Counted from the stretch's first letter, positions 24,101-42,724 are shown. The stretch is DNA of 64,000 bases from Hippophae tibetana (GCA_037013495.1 CM072807.1:17177001-17241000); one strand, 5' to 3'. The notes: a model not told the origin generated them from the letters alone. Numbers and translations: made by a program.

Positions 24101-27100
24101 TTATTAATTTATTATTATCATTACTATTTTGATTGTATATTTTCTATCTAGAGTTAAGTTATTTCGATAGAGTTCAAACACTTTAAAGTTGTTAGAATAA
24201 TAAAATATAATGTAAGTTTATTATTATTTAATCGTTATATCATGTGAAATAAGTTTTTGTCGTTCTCAAACACTCACGGTAAGCGAAAAAATTATATTAA
24301 GGACATTTTGTGATACAGATGCTTCAATTATTATTTTTTATTTATTTAATTTATATATTATTTAAGTTTTATATTTATATATATTTTTAATTTTTTAATA
24401 AAATAATTTTATTTTTATATTTTTTATTCGTGTATTATTTTTAACATTAATTATATTATTAGATCGAATTTAAATTATTTTTTTAAAATTTTATTCCAAA
24501 TAGATAGAATTCAAATCTATAAAAATAATTTTAATATGCTGCTAACCCTGATATATATAAAAGTAGGACTTCGAGATTCGCGCGAACAATTATGCTAAGT
24601 TTGAAAAAGTTTTGGAGAATTAACATCACGAAAAAGTACATAGATAGTAATTTATTCATAGCTCAACCAAGATTTTTATTTTAATAAGTAAATATATAAA
24701 TTCTTGGAGAGAGGGCGAAAGATGTGAAGATTGACTGTGTATCTTGGCGATCCTCTCTCTAATAATATTTTGCATAATTATGATAAAAGTAACATCAAAT
24801 TTATCTTATAAGAAAGACAGAAAATCAAAAACAAAGATGATGATAAAAAACTAAGACAACACGAAAAATTAATATTTTTTAATTTTACGTACATATTTGT
24901 ATTTATAAACTTTAATATATTGCACAAATCTTAAGTTATCTTGTGTCTAAAAGCTAGAGGCATCTTGAGAAGTCTAAAGCACCAAAAGTTCAACTAACAA
25001 TTCCATCTCACTATGTGATTAACCTTCTATTAGTTTATATTTTTACCACTCTTATGATACACTATAATATATACTTTTATTCAATAGATACGTATACATA
25101 TAATATAATGACTTATATATATATGAATTTGGTATCAAACTAGATTTATTTATTCTTATTTCATAACATATTTCTAGTTTATTTCTTTAAATTTGATCAT
25201 TTCTAATACTTTTTATTCTATTATTTTATCATAATTGTTATGAAAATTATAAAAATAATTCAATTTTATAGATTATATTGACAAGTAAAAAGATATAAAT
25301 AATGTGGGTGTAAAAATAAATAAAAATATATATGTTCAAAACATTTCTATAATAGGCATTTCATTACGACGTATAGTTAGAGGCATCAAACGAGTTGAAT
25401 TGACTTAACTCGCTTGAATTTAGTTCATTTTAACACTTCAATTTATATAATTTTTAATTAGGCTATAATTCATCTTAATTCATATAATTTTTGAATGAAC
25501 TAAAATGAGTGAAGGTAATTGTTATCTAAGTTGAGCTAGAATGCTCACAAATAACTCATTTAACTATTATTTTTTTAATCATATTTATTTTTTATTATAT
25601 TAAATAGATTGATTGATTTAATTTTTTTACGTGTTTATTATATTAAATAGATTTACTTATTATTTTTATTAAAATCGTTTTGACATATTTATGATATTCA
25701 TTTTTTAAATGTTAGATGATGTTTATATTGTAATTAGTTAAATAAATAAATTAATGATTCAAATTTTTTATCAATGAAAAAATAGATTTTTTAGAAAATA
25801 ATTTATTGTTAGGATAAAATTAAAAAAAAATATCAATCAAAAAAGTGTTATAAAAAGTTCACTCTTAGAAAAAAAGTATTTAATTAAAAAATTATACTCA
25901 TACAAAAAATTGGTAAATAAATTAGTGAATTGTTCCTTTTAAGTTCGTAATCTTTCGTAAGATAAGCGAGCTGTATTTTTTCGATTCATGAATTTAATGA
26001 ACCAATTTTAAATAAGAGGTGCATCTTTAAAATCCATCAACATCTTTATCTTTATCTTTATATATAAAAAAATCCCTATTTTTTGTCGTTTTCCAACGCT
26101 GCTCTGCTCTTCCTTTTATTTCTTCATTTTCTAAAGCTTTAATTTTACTTATTTTTTCTATTATATTAATAAATATCAAAATATTATTAATAAATAATAA
26201 TTATATAATTTATAATCTTTATTTTATAAAGCTTAATTATTATTTCATGTGTAATAATTAAATAGTTATTTTTTGAATTAGATTATTTATATCCAATATT
26301 AGTTAAAAAATAATCAATTAATTTATATTATTTTTAAATAAAAAATATTCATAAAAGTTTCGTACAACTTTTATCACTTAAACTTTATAGATCTATTATA
26401 TTTGATTTATTGTTAAATTAAATGTTACTATATTATCATAAAATATCATACTTATTATTAATATATATTTTTTTTTATCAAAACAATAAATTATTAATTA
26501 TTTATTAAAAAATAATAATCATCATATATTTATTTTTTAATAAAATAATAAATAAATAAATTATTTATTTTATAAATATTTTTCAAATCTTTATATAAAA
26601 AAATTAATACAAGATAGAAAAGCTCACCCGATTTGTCTGGGTAGGACCACATATTTTATTCTCGTTGGATTCAATTCATTTCAAAATTCACCGTTCGATT
26701 TCTACCGTTGGATTCTCAATTTAAACTCCCTGGTATTAAGTCGATACACGTGGTCACATAAATTTAAAACAAACTACTAACTAGCCAAGCTGCGTAATTC
26801 AAATAAATAAAAATGATTAAACGGTCCCACCATGTGGACAGGTCGGAGATAAAAGGTCGAGTTCAAAATTAACATCGGGTCCCGAAAATCCGCCGTCGTT
26901 TTGCTCACTTACCACCCCCAATATCACATGTTCTGCACGTGATAACAATTTCTTCAAAAATTCAAAGTTAAAACAGCTTCTTTTTTATAGTGTAGTATTT
27001 CAAAGCTAAACAAGACATGTTAAATTTTTAGTTTATTTTACATAAAATTGATTTAATTTTTTGATAGTAAAATATTTTAAAAACTTAATTTTTATAAATT

Positions 27101-27530
27101 AAATATATTAATAACATTTTAATGCACTTTAGTCAAATTTGTTTTTACATTTTTGATCCATTTCTTAATATTTTGATTTTTTTAAAATTCAAATTAGATC
27201 AATTGAATTTTATTTGTAAATATTTGAAAAGAATAATTTCAAAAAAATAAAAAAATAAAAAATAAAGGGATTAAAATTAACATAAAATAACTAAATAATA
27301 AGATAATTAAAATAAAATAAATTAATCTATTTATTTTATTTGTATATAAATATTTTTTATTAAATCATGTAATGTAATTTAATCAACATTAGTTAACTGA
27401 CTAGATGTAAATTAATAAAAAAATTATATGTATATATTATAAAAATAAAATTTTTATACGGAGGAAAAAAATATAAATAATTTTGTATAAAATGAAAAAA
27501 AATAGCTCCAAATTTATTCAGCCAAAATTC
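21131..27530. other. AT-rich intergenic region, no gene seen
   Basis: Six kilobases of very AT-rich DNA with homopolymer runs and no ORF of note on either strand. The 61-codon minus-strand frame at 23895-24080 is low-complexity. The last 900 bp (about 26620-27530) are less AT-rich and are the likely upstream region of kinesin-13B. I see no tRNA, rRNA or clear transposon termini. Confidence 0.55.
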
Positions 27531-27823
27531 AAAGGTTGATGCGCCTCAGGGTCTCTTCTCTCCTCCAATATATCTGTGTTTACTAAAAAAAATAAAAAAA
27601 TGGAATCTTCGTTATACTTTTTCATCTAGTCAGCTTTGTGTCCCCAATAAAATCATCAGAAAATAAATAAAATGAAGGAAAATATATAAGAGAAGCGTGA
27701 GCTTATATGAGCTTCTATTTGCAATAATATCTGTGAAATAGGTTGATTTTACAGAGAGAAAGTGAGACGCTACGATCGTCTTTGTGGTTTGAATCAAGAT
27801 TCGAAATTTGTCTTTAGAGAAAG

Positions 27824-32040
<4,217 letters not shown>

Positions 32041-33913
32041 TTCCATGCAGAATTGCAGAAGGCTCATGGTTCATATAGGATCAATCCTGCAACAATAACA
32101 TCACATAATATGGCAATCGAAAAAGCATATAGTTCATCTGATATAACGGGAGCATCATTTGAAATTTGGCATCTTCAGTGGAGGTTCATCTGATTATTCT
32201 GTCTGACAGTGTTTACTTGCTCAGAAGGGATTGGAGTTTTCCTTTGATTAGGTTCATGCCATGAATCGCGATCGTGAGATTTGGTTATCGTATTTTAAGA
32301 AGCACCGTGTGTGATTTACTTGTCATGTGGCAATGCCTTTGTATAGCTCTCTGCATAATTTGTGATACTATTAAAAAATAGAAATAAACATGGGAGTGTC
32401 GTTTTCAACTAGTACCATTATATTATTGGCATAGCAAATAGACATGAAATTTATTACTTTTATTTGGGTATTGTTATCACTACAGGTTTTTGATGTGTTT
32501 GTGGAATAGTAATTGTGAAGTTTGATGTAATTATCTAACTTATATTCCCATTGCACTAGCTGTTAATTTTTTTTCCTCTCAATAATACTAGAACATTGAA
32601 ACGTGAAGAGGCACATGTACTCTTAGTTTATACAAGTGTTACTGCATAAATTTTATAGTTTTTTAGTTTGATCACTTCGTGTTGGTATCATAAAATTTTT
32701 ATTTTCACTTTTGATTAATAAATTAAATTAGATTCTATTATTTGTTAGTCATATATTTAAATCTTTAAGGATATTTTTAGAATAATGATTTTATTGAAGG
32801 TTATTAAAATTGTTAGTTATATGAAATTAGATATGGAATATAAATAACTATAAATAATTTTATAAATTTGGTCACATTATCAAAAATTTGGATAAATTTT
32901 TCAATTAATTGTTAAAATAGAACTTTATAATTGATTTTATGGAAGCAGCATCACATTGATTGAATCAATCAACTGGTTAGTGGTTCCGAGCAATGCTCTA
33001 TTGAGCTTATAACCGGTTCAAAGTAGTGTTTAGCCGTAAAATAGTATGGATTTTAGTTTATAGAAATTAGATAATTATGTTTTGGAAAATAGGCTGATAA
33101 TTTAAGAGTATTAGATAATTTAAAAGAGAAGTGTTTAATTTTTTTTTTTATAAAATTTTGTTGAAGTAGCTTAGATGTATACTTCATCTTAAAATAATTT
33201 ACTAATATACCCATAAATTTTTTAATTGTATTTAGTATTTAAGTTTTTAAAATTTATAAATTTACTTATAAACTTTTAAAATTTAATTATTAAATCGATT
33301 TAAAAGTTAAAAACATTAAAAACATATACGTGAATTTTTATAAGTTAAAAGTTACAATATTTTTGTGACTAATAGAATAGTCAACCTTAAAATATTTACT
33401 AAATATCACTCAAATCTTTTTTCCTTTTAACACAAATAACTTTTGATGAAGTTAACTCCATTAATATCACATCCTAACTCCTAAGCACTTCCAAAAGTGA
33501 CCCAAATATGGAGCGAGGATTTCTAATAGAGTAGTAAATAAATTGAAAATGAGAAATGTTTTATATCAAAATTTGTGATGATATTAAAGGACATGTAGGT
33601 TTATAATTATTTTTTTAATTATTTACTATTATAAGTAATAAAATCATATGTAACCAGTAAATTAAATCTCTTATAAATTTACAATATATAATTGTAATTG
33701 TTGTAAATGGTCGTAAAAGAACAGATATATAAATATCACTGGACATAAATCTTTAAGTATTTTATGATAATGGCAACACATACCCAATCATATACCAATC
33801 AAGATGAGCGAAAAATCAACAACCCATGAACCAAAAACCAAAAATCACTCAAAAAAAAAAAAAAAAAAAAAACAAAGAAGACAAGAAATTAAAAGAGAAG
33901 GAAAAAAAAAATT
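32041..33913. other. kinesin 3' UTR and intergenic spacer
   Basis: The first roughly 300 bp are the probable kinesin-13B 3' UTR. The rest is AT-rich spacer with a run of 22 A at about 33850-33871. No other gene seen. Confidence 0.5.
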
Positions 33914-34552
33914 CTAAGATCTAAATGACCCAAATCTCCTCTTTGAATTCTTAGTGCCGACAGAAGCTGCTGAAGGATTTGAAACTTCAGAGTAAATATC
34001 CATGAAAAAGTTATCAACAATATCAACATAAACAGGACTCTTAAGACGAGAATAGTAATGAATTGCCTCTTCAATATCCAACACTTGTTCTAAATTCCCA
34101 GGTTCCATCATCTCCAATTCCTTCATCTTTTTTGGCAACACGTGATTTTGATTTCCAGTCAACTTCTCAGAGCAAAAAGATGGCATTTTTACCCTTTCAA
34201 AATCTGAACTTTCCATTTTTTTCTTTTCCTTCAATACCTCTTTTCTTTGTTTAATCTTCACAGGACTCTTCTGTTTATTTGCAAATTTCATGAAACTTCC
34301 TTCACTTGGACTTTCATGATCTTCCTTAATTGACTCCTTCATGTTGTTTAAATGAGTTGCACTCTCCAATTCATCACAAAATTCGGTGTAGAATTTATCT
34401 GTTTTGTGAGTTCTAGCACAAGAAATAAAGGGATTGAAAGAAATTGATTTGGGTAGTTTTTGACACCCACTAAAGAAAAAAGATTTGAAGTTATCAAGGG
34501 TTTTATCAAAGAAGTTTTTGCTTTTTTTGCAAATGCTTTCATTGAGAAGCAT
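33914..34552 (-). CDS. OVATE-like plant-specific protein
   Basis: Single-exon frame of 212 codons starting MLLNESICKKSKNFFDKTL. An in-frame stop lies upstream with no other ATG between. The N-terminus has a short NFKSFFFSG..KLPK motif. The middle is Lys/Glu-rich and probably disordered. The conserved part is C-terminal, about residues 159-189: DIEEAIHYYSRLKSPVYVD followed by IVDNFFMDIYSE. That spacing resembles the OVATE domain (LEELL..YL.L.SP....IV.AF.EIW) of OVATE family proteins, which act as transcriptional repressors and growth regulators. It belongs with the short, divergent OVATE-annotated proteins of dicots. DNA-binding or repressor activity is not shown by sequence. The alternative is an uncharacterised plant-specific family. 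Confidence 0.75.
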   Translation of the reverse strand: MLLNESICKKSKNFFDKTLDNFKSFFFSGCQKLPKSISFNPFISCARTHKTDKFYTEFCDELESATHLNNMKESIKEDHESPSEGSFMKFANKQKSPVKIKQRKEVLKEKKKMESSDFERVKMPSFCSEKLTGNQNHVLPKKMKELEMMEPGNLEQVLDIEEAIHYYSRLKSPVYVDIVDNFFMDIYSEVSNPSAASVGTKNSKRRFGSFRS

Positions 34553-35639
34553 TTGTAATCTAGTGTTTGATAATGAGGCTAATTGAAGAACAGGTATAGA
34601 GATATTTCCTACCCTTCTATGGTTTTATTATGTGAGTAGAAAAGAAAGATTGAGACAGTTCAAGTTTCTGAAGGTTACCTGAAGACAAAGGCAAAAACTT
34701 TAAAACTGTGTTCTCTGTTTTGTTCTTCTTTTTGTCCACATCTTCTTAGGCTCTTGGCCTTGATGTATGGACTATGGAGCATTTATCTATTGATCATATT
34801 AATTTTTTTCATATTTATTATTTAGGGTTACTTTAAAGAAAAACTCAAATTCATTAAAATATACGTATTTGGTAAAGAAAAAGTTGGAAGCATATTTTAA
34901 TTTTTAAATTTTTATTTATTTCTTTTACTATTTTTTCCTTTTTTTTTTCTCTTTCCCATTTTCTCACTTTGAGTTTTAATGATAAAACGAAAAATAATTT
35001 ATGTAATTAAATAAAAATATAAAAAAGAAAGAAGAGGTAAATAAAAAAGAAAAGAGAAGATAAAAAAATAAAAAAATAATTAAAATGATGAAATTATTCA
35101 TTAATTTATTTTACCTAATATTTTTTTTTTGAAAATTTGAATATTTAAAAAATTTAATTAAATTTTTTAATAATAATAAATATTAAAATAAATTAATAAT
35201 ATGAATACCGATAAAGTAAGAATAATAAATGGGTTATGACTTGGAACTTTGGTCTGTGTTTTTGAGAAATTAAAGTTACTTCAAATTCCAATTTGGTGAT
35301 TGTGAGATAGATAATATATTAGAGTTGTGCAAAAGTCGTTTAAGAAAAAGGTACTGAGGGTAGGGACTTGGGAATCCAATGATTAATGTTTTTTTTGGGT
35401 TTTTGACTGTGTTATATAAAGAGAAATGGCACCGATAATTATATAAAGGTAAAGGTAAAGGTAAAAGGTTAAGGTAAAGGTAAAGGTAAAGGTAAAGGTA
35501 AAGGTAAACGGTAAAGGTAAATTATATTTAATATTTAATTGGATAAATATTAAAACTACAGTATTTTTAAATATATCTTTAAAATTTAAAAATATATAAA
35601 AAAAGTTAAATTTAATGAAATTAAATAATAATTTTTTAT
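34553..35639. other. spacer upstream of OVATE-like gene
   Basis: Contains the presumed promoter of the minus-strand OVATE-like gene (34553 to about 34800), then AT-rich DNA and a hexamer repeat (separate entry). No gene seen. Confidence 0.5.
35445..35520 (+). repeat. (GGTAAA)n microsatellite
   Basis: About a dozen near-perfect GGTAAA units with a few one-base shifts (GGTAAAAGG, GGTTAAGG, AAACGGT). The translated shadow is a Phe/Thr repeat and not a gene. Confidence 0.9.
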
Positions 35640-35739
35640 AAAAAAAATAATAATAAAAAACTAAAAAATAATAAAAAATCAAAAAATAATATAATTAGAC
35701 ATAGAAGATATCTTAAAATGCTTTTAACAGAAAATATTA

Positions 35740-37140
35740 ATAAATAAAAAGAAATTTTAAAAAAATTAAAAAATAGAATTAAATCTTAAAAAACGGATAG
35801 ATTTAAAGACGTATTATTTACATCTTTAAGATATAATATACCATTAATTGACAAGAAAGCTATATGGAATAAACTATCCAAAATGATAATGTTTTTTTTT
35901 GAATATATTCATTTAGGATGATTTCAAAAATTAATACAAGCTCATTTCTAGAAATGAATAGATACACCATAAACATAACATTACTAGATAATAGAATAAT
36001 AAATAAAAAAAATACTCTACTAGAAATGATTTATGGTAATTTATGATACAAGTAACTAATTTTTTTAACATATCCCAAGTTTACTATTAATATCAATGAT
36101 AAAAACTTAAATCTAGCTTATGAATTTGAAAGAGAAGATTTAATGAAAGAAGAAAATCATTCATTTTTAATACACTACTTAGTAGGGTATTCATTAAGAA
36201 GAAGTTATAATAGTTCAATATATAGACAAAATGAATTTATAGAAATAGATAAAATCTTTCAAAAACTTGGACAAATAATAAAATCAATAATCCTAATGGA
36301 CTTTGAAATACCATAGGAATGTCATTTATATATCAAAGAAAAATCTTTGATATCAAAAAGAAAAAATAATATGGTTAAAAATAATAATATACTTATATTT
36401 ATTTTTATAGACCATGAAGTAGAAACCTTTAACTAAGAAGTTAAAAAACTAAAAGTTGGAGTTCAAATAATGAAAACATTAGTTCATGATGTCATATTAT
36501 GAAGACAATAATATTTAAAGAAAAATTAAAAAAATATACAATTAGAAATAAATGTAAGCCTAATAGGATTAGCAAAAAATCAATCAACATTAATGAAACT
36601 TTGAGGCTTTTAATAGAGAAAATAGATTTAGTCTAAAAATCAAACACGAAAAACTTATAAGGTATAATCAAAACACAAAAAGAATTATTAAAGGAAATAA
36701 AAGAATGTGATTATAATAAATTACAACAAAATATACACATGAAATTTACAAAACTAAGAAAAAATGTATATAACATACATAGAAATAATGATATTATAGG
36801 TCATAACTATGATCTCTTAAGACTAAAAGTAGAACCATCTAGGAGATCAGATGTTCTCATTCCTAGAAATTAGAGAAAAAAAATAAAAAAAATCTAATAA
36901 AAAAGATATAATTTCAACTTAATGGAATATAGAAAAGGATTAGAAAAACAATTCATGAACTCGAAAAATAAGAATATAGAGAAATTAATTAGTTTGTTAA
37001 CATTAACTAATGACAAATTAGAAGAACATTATAATAAACTTTGTACAAATAAAGAGAAAAATGATATGACAATAATCAATGAGATTGACACTAAACCAAA
37101 AATTATGACTCCAAAAGGCCATATGAAACAAATTTAATTA
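35740..37140 (+). pseudogene. E2 movement protein and downstream coiled-coil region
   Basis: Aligns with E1 15290-16700. About 36080-36200 gives the movement-protein core remnants. The frame 36922-37137 is a Lys/Glu/Asn-rich, probably coiled-coil tract ending GHMKQI, longer here than in E1. Stops throughout. Confidence 0.65.
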
Positions 37141-37239
37141 CCAATTCCTTACAAAGAAGAAACATTTGACACACATAAGGAAGAAAGAAATAGGAAAAGG
37201 TCAAGGGAGCCTGACACCATATATAGAAGAAGACAACCA

Positions 37240-38200
37240 CCCAAAATGAAAAAAAAGACTGTATTAGGGGACTAGAGGTAGTATCTCACTAAAATATAAA
37301 CTTCATGATAATTACAAGTATGATATTTTAGATCTAGATTGTATAAGAGATAAAAAAAGCCTTAGATGTATGGGCTAGTGGTATGAGTGTACTCATACAA
37401 ACCTCCTATACTAAAACAAATATTTCAATATGTAGGGTATTAGCAGCTCATAAAATGACAAAAAATATTAAAGTTTGGTTTTAAAATCTAACAGACCAAT
37501 AACATTTATTAATAATGCAAGGGAATGTTCCCACAAGAAAGGAATATTTAGATATAGTAATAAACAAAATATACAAGAAATTTATTGGAGAGGATAAAAG
37601 AAGAACTATCACTGAATCTAGTAAAAATGAAATCAATGAAGCCAAATGACATGTAACGTATGTATAAATCTATAACATGTGTTACATAGATTCTTTTATT
37701 TGTAAATATAAAATATATTATCATAGAATACCACCTTATATGCAAACAACATAAATGATTTTTTTTTTTCAAAAATTAGAATTAGAGAAATAAGGAAACT
37801 ATACCAGACACCTAAGAGGAAGATTAAGAAACCTTAAAACTTGGATAATTATTAAATGCCAAGAGAGAAAGGAATAAGAAATATAAATAACTAAGAGAAA
37901 ATGATAAAATTTGTTTTGATACAAGAGATTTTAAAATATCAAGAAAACATAGATGTAACATAAAACCCTACAAACAAAAATACAAAAAATATAAAAATAT
38001 AAAAAATATAAGAGATTTAAAAAATATAAATTCAGAAAATAGGATTTTCAAAAATATAAAAGAAGATTAATTGGAAAACCTATAAGAAAAGATTTTAAGA
38101 AGCAGATGTTGGATTTGTAATGAAGAATGATATTATGCCAATGAATATCCGAGAAGGCTTTAACATAAGAAATAATTTAAAAAAGGAATTTCTATAGAAA
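37240..38200 (+). pseudogene. E2 coat protein remnant with zinc knuckle
   Basis: This region is absent from E1. At 38104-38160 the translation reads CWICNEE, then YYANEYP, which matches a CCHC knuckle (C-x2-C-x4-H-x4-C) with its last positions mutated. It is preceded by Lys-rich sequence, as in caulimovirid coat proteins. The upstream part shows fragments of a coat-protein-like region with many stops. Confidence 0.6.
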
Positions 38201-38323
38201 GTAAAAATATTAGAAAAATATATTTTAATATGGAATTGGAACCAATCAAGGAATAAGATATAAATGATACTTAATGTATTTATCTATTAGAGAAAACTAA
38301 AAAGGAAGTAACCGACTCAGAAT

Positions 38324-38851
38324 ATGAATAATTTTCAACAGAATATGAATGATTTGTATATATTACAAATCCAAATAGGAATAAAATTTAAAGGTTATAC
38401 TAGCTATCATATACTTTCATATATAGATACAGAAGCTAGTATGTGTGTAATAAGTAAATATGTGTTTCTAGAAGAATACTATAAACATGCACCAAACGAT
38501 TTAATTGTAAAAATTACTAATAATACTACAATAAATCTTAATAAAGTTTTAAAAGATATATATATAGTCATAGGAAGAGAAAAATTTCATATTTCTACCA
38601 TATCAATAGGAAACAAAAGTTAATTTATTATTAGGAAATAATTTTCTAAACCTATATCAACCTTTTACACACTATTTAGACAAAACAAGTCTAACAATAT
38701 TAGATGATGATACCATTTATGTATCAAAAATAATAAAAACTTTGACTGTATCAAACCCAACTTTTATGTAAAAAAAGAAGAAGAGAAAATGTGGTGAGAT
38801 TGAGCAGCAAAAACCTTATATAGAAATCATTAGAAATAGAAGAGAAACAAA
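38324..38851 (+). pseudogene. E2 aspartic protease remnant
   Basis: The frame 38324-38623 has the retroviral-type protease signature as SYIDTEASMCVIS: the DTGAS motif with Gly changed to Glu (codons 38426-38440). The surrounding IGIKFKGYTSYHILSYID and a later HISTISIG block fit the fold. The frame shifts after 38623, and the sequence stops at the CACTA insertion before reaching RT. Confidence 0.75.
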
Positions 38852-38959
38852 CACTACTACAATAAAGATCTTTTAAGTTGGCTATTAGCCGACTTAAAAA
38901 AGATTTTAAGTCAGTTAGGTGAACCAACTTAAAATTTGAAGTCTATTCAAACCCGTGAA

Positions 38960-41900
38960 ACAACTTTAAATTATATATATTTTTAACATATTTTGATCAT
39001 TTTCTGCTATCCTCACTACTTGTTTTAGATCACATAATAGAAAAATAAACCAAAATATGTTTAAAAGAGTTTTTAAATACTACAAATAATTAAAAAATTA
39101 AATCTTAATTAATTACTTGAGAGAAAGTTTGTTTGTTGCTTAGAATCACCAGCAATCTCCAATGAGATGAGATGAAGTTTGGGCAGAAAAACATGTCCAT
39201 ACAACAATTCATTCCCCTATACATCCATCAAACAAACCCAAACTTCAGAGACACATGATTAGAGAAATTAAAGAATTAAAAAAATTACCATGGTATTATC
39301 TTATGTTATTCAATATCATCAGATTTTTCTTGTGATGTTATAATTTGAAGCATGTGTTCTACCCATTCTCTTACAAAAAACAAGTGTACATGGCTTTTCA
39401 TATTCGAACATCTTTATTAATTAATAGTAAAATTCATTAAATTATTAAAATTCACTTATATATATCATAACTTTGTCTCATATAAGTTTATGTGATTTTT
39501 TAAAGGCAATGCCCCTACTCCTATTCCACATTTTATATGCCCTATAAAAGTGTAAAAAAGTTAGTTCTTTGTTAAATATTATAAAGATCAATATAAGAAA
39601 AATAGCTAATTATAACTTTTATATTTCAACAACTGTTTTTGTGTCTTTACTCAATTCTATGGAAGTTAAGTCACAATATCAAACATAATTGCCAAATAGA
39701 TCAAGGATTAACAACATCCAATGATCTTGGCCTTGTTCAAACTTTAGTGACAAAGGGATTATCAACTTTTTATTTCTATGAAGTGTTAAGGCTCTATAAC
39801 ATAATTACCAAATAGATCAAGGGTTAACAACATCCAATGATCTTGGACTTATTCAAACTTTAGTGACAAAGTGATTATCAACTTTTGATTTCTATGAAGT
39901 GTTAAGGCTCTATAACATAATTGTTTAGCTTTGATGCTAACATCATGCTCTTGATATTGATTGAAAAATGATGAATCATAGAATATTGCTAAATGTGATA
40001 GGTAATTAGCTTGAAGTCAATAATAACATGCCCTACATAAAAGATATATATATATATATATAATTAGATAATATAAATATAATTATATGTTCTACATAAA
40101 TGAAAGTTATTTACTGATTGAGGACTCACCTTTTTCACACTTGAATTATACTTAAATTAATAATTTGAAATTCAAACAGTTGCAATATACACTCTATTGA
40201 TATATATGTTTGCCCAATGTCTACGCTAATAATTTCTCTAGAAAGTGGCACAGTTCATCCATCATTTATGGTAATCTTGCTGCAACAATAGCTATCAAAG
40301 AGCCAACATTTCTACTGAAGTTTATAGCATATTCATAGCTATACTTTTTTCATGGCTTATTCTTGAATGACTTAGTGTGCGATGATTATCCATTAGACAT
40401 AGATTTGTCATGAAATACTTGCTTTGTATCTTTTAAATGTGTTACACTTACTAATTCTAATGTAATAGATTAAAGAAGAGGTATTATATATGTTAGTAAC
40501 AATAAAAGAATAATAATATAATAGAATGATACAAAGCAAGTAGTAAAAAAAGTTTTATCTTAAGTAAAAAAATAATACCATATTGATAGCCACACACGAA
40601 GTGTGCGTAATGAATATGAAAGTATATGTATTGTAACAAGTAATATAATGATAAGAAAAGATCGTTTATACGTAGATTATTTTATTAGAAACTAATTTTT
40701 AAAACTAAAAAAATAAAAATCAATTTTTTTTGTATTTTTATATTTTAAGGAAGCAAAATTAAAATAACTAAAAGTAAATAAAAATAATTAATTAAATCAT
40801 ATTTGGTAACTAAAAATATATATGAGAAAATATCTACGAATACTTAATCTTCTAAATTTCTAATCACGTGAATCACTAAAATCTTCCCAATATAATTATC
40901 AATTAATTACATGATGAATTGAATCTAACTTCGCTTGTATTCATTTCTCAAGTAAACTACACACCATATAGTAATTAATTCACACTCTCATGCCAATTAA
41001 ATTGCATACTATTCATTAAGTTTATCAATTATGAATCACAAATATAAGAATCATACACCTATGCCTAGAAATTATTCATGTTATTTAATCAAGATAAACA
41101 ATTAAATAATTCTCTTAAATCTATTCAATTGCCTCTATAGATAAATTGTTGGCCAAACAATTAATAGCATAAAAATAATATCAAATAATATAATTAAATT
41201 AAAATCATAATTGGGGTAAACTATTAGATCATCACATGGTAAAAATTGGGTTCATAAGATCCCTAGATTAACAAATTAAGTAGACATAATTGTCTTCATA
41301 AAGCTCATATTTTTTATAAAGAAAAACGTAATTGATAAAAAAAAGGAGTAGAAGAAGAAATATAGTCAATCTCTTGAATTGTAATACTAAACTCCTCTTG
41401 AATCTCTAACAAATTTGTATCTCCTTTTGAATTTTTCTCTCTTTTTAGCTTCAAAAACTGATCAAAATTATCCTAGTGACATAGGTTTTATGGGGTGATT
41501 AGGGGCTTAAATATAGTACATGTGTAATCTGGATCATTAGATCAACTTTAAATCAAGGGTTGAGATCAAAACAAGAAAAATTAACAGTGCTAGCCAATCA
41601 CAGCGTGACACGTAGTACACGAAATTTACTAGGCTAATTAGAGCGGGATGTAGAGCAACGTGATTCGCGGTAATGGATGGTGTGGCGCACGAGTAGAATG
41701 GTTGGAAGAGTAAAGTGGTGACACATGTTGTGAAGGTTTGACCTCGGTTAAATTCGAATTGAATGGCGTGTCGACACTTTTGACATGCAATGATCTATGA
41801 TTTGTTGTCCCTGCTTGCGTGACGTCTTCAAGGCTTACCTAGTTAGTTGCTCTACTTGAGTGGTAGGACACGTGGAAGCTTCTAATTGGTTTTCCATTAA

Positions 41901-42240
41901 AAATTCATAAAGATTTGCATAAAAATTCCAAGAAAATCTCAAAAATTATATTTTCACCCATTTTCACTAAAAAAATTATATTTTAATATTTTTAACCTCA
42001 AAATACTATTTATTAAATAAAACAAATAAATATTAAGTAAAAAAGTACACTAATGACTATATTTTCATAGAGTCATTAGTTATCAAATGTAACTATATAC
42101 AAAATATAATAATAATTTTTTTTAATAACTCCTGAATTTACGTGTATTATTTTATTTTTATGCCAACATTTTTTTAAATAAATAAATTAAATTACTTTAA
42201 AAACCAACTAATGAGTTTATGTGCTTCAATTGAAAAGGTT
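38960..42240. other. non-coding left part of the CACTA element
   Basis: AT-rich DNA without a coding frame. It includes a 116-bp tandem duplication (39683-39914), a short (TA)n run at about 40046-40062, and a stretch at about 41480-41900 with less AT bias. I recognise no transposase and no host gene piece here. Confidence 0.5.
39683..39914 (+). repeat. two-copy 116-bp tandem duplication
   Basis: A unit beginning ACATAATTGCCAAATAGATC is followed directly by a second copy beginning ACATAATTACCAAATAGATC at 39799, with only a few differences. A third partial start is at 39915. No coding potential. Confidence 0.9.
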
Positions 42241-42247
42241 AATGAAT

Positions 42248-42724
42248 TGATAGGTCCCAATCAGAGAAGAACAAACTAGAGTTAAGAAGGGTGATTTTTT
42301 GGATATTTTTTTTTGCCCTTTTCTTTGCCATTCATTATGTTTCAATACATTCAAAAGGAAGCCAAGCATTCGACACTTGTACAAAACATGCAGCTGACAC
42401 CTGTACAAAATAGATAGCTTAGCAGACACATAGACATAAAACAAATTTACACTTGTCATGACATACATGATACAAAAGACAATTGTTGTGTCACTTAATA
42501 CTCAATGGACTTAGGCAGCACTACACTTGGCGCACCCATAAACTTAGACAGTCGCTACATTTGAACTTAGGCAGCACTACACTTAGTGCATTCATAGAGA
42601 AAAATCATAAGCAACATTTGTAGTGGCGAAGAACATAAGTAGTGGTCGAATGTAGCTTGTACGTAATGGCTGCATTGTGTGCTATATGGTGGCTGGTAGT
42701 TGCGTGCATGCTAGGATTCTTTCA
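42248..42724 (-). repeat. 3' LTR of the gene-carrying retrotransposon
   Basis: Matches 45075-45506 along its length (shared tracts such as AATTTACACTTGTCATGACA). It is about 45 bp longer because the phrase TAGGCAGCACTACACTT and neighbouring bases occur twice (about 42515 and 42567). Confidence 0.9.

Larger units (their letters stand above)
35640..38851 (+). mobile_element. endogenous caulimovirid copy E2 (5' half)
   Basis: Decayed plus-strand viral sequence carrying movement-protein, coat-protein and protease regions. It ends abruptly at 38851 where CACTACTAC begins. The matching 3' half, starting at the next viral position, is E3 at 51781. Together they form one insertion split by a CACTA transposon, shown by alignment of both sides with the uninterrupted E1 sequence near 16850. 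Every frame is broken. Confidence 0.85.

Noticed and set aside
42226-42468. 80-codon frame (and its relative at 45145-45390)
   Set aside because: Both lie in the two LTRs of the retrotransposon. They resemble each other because the LTRs do, not because they encode a protein family.
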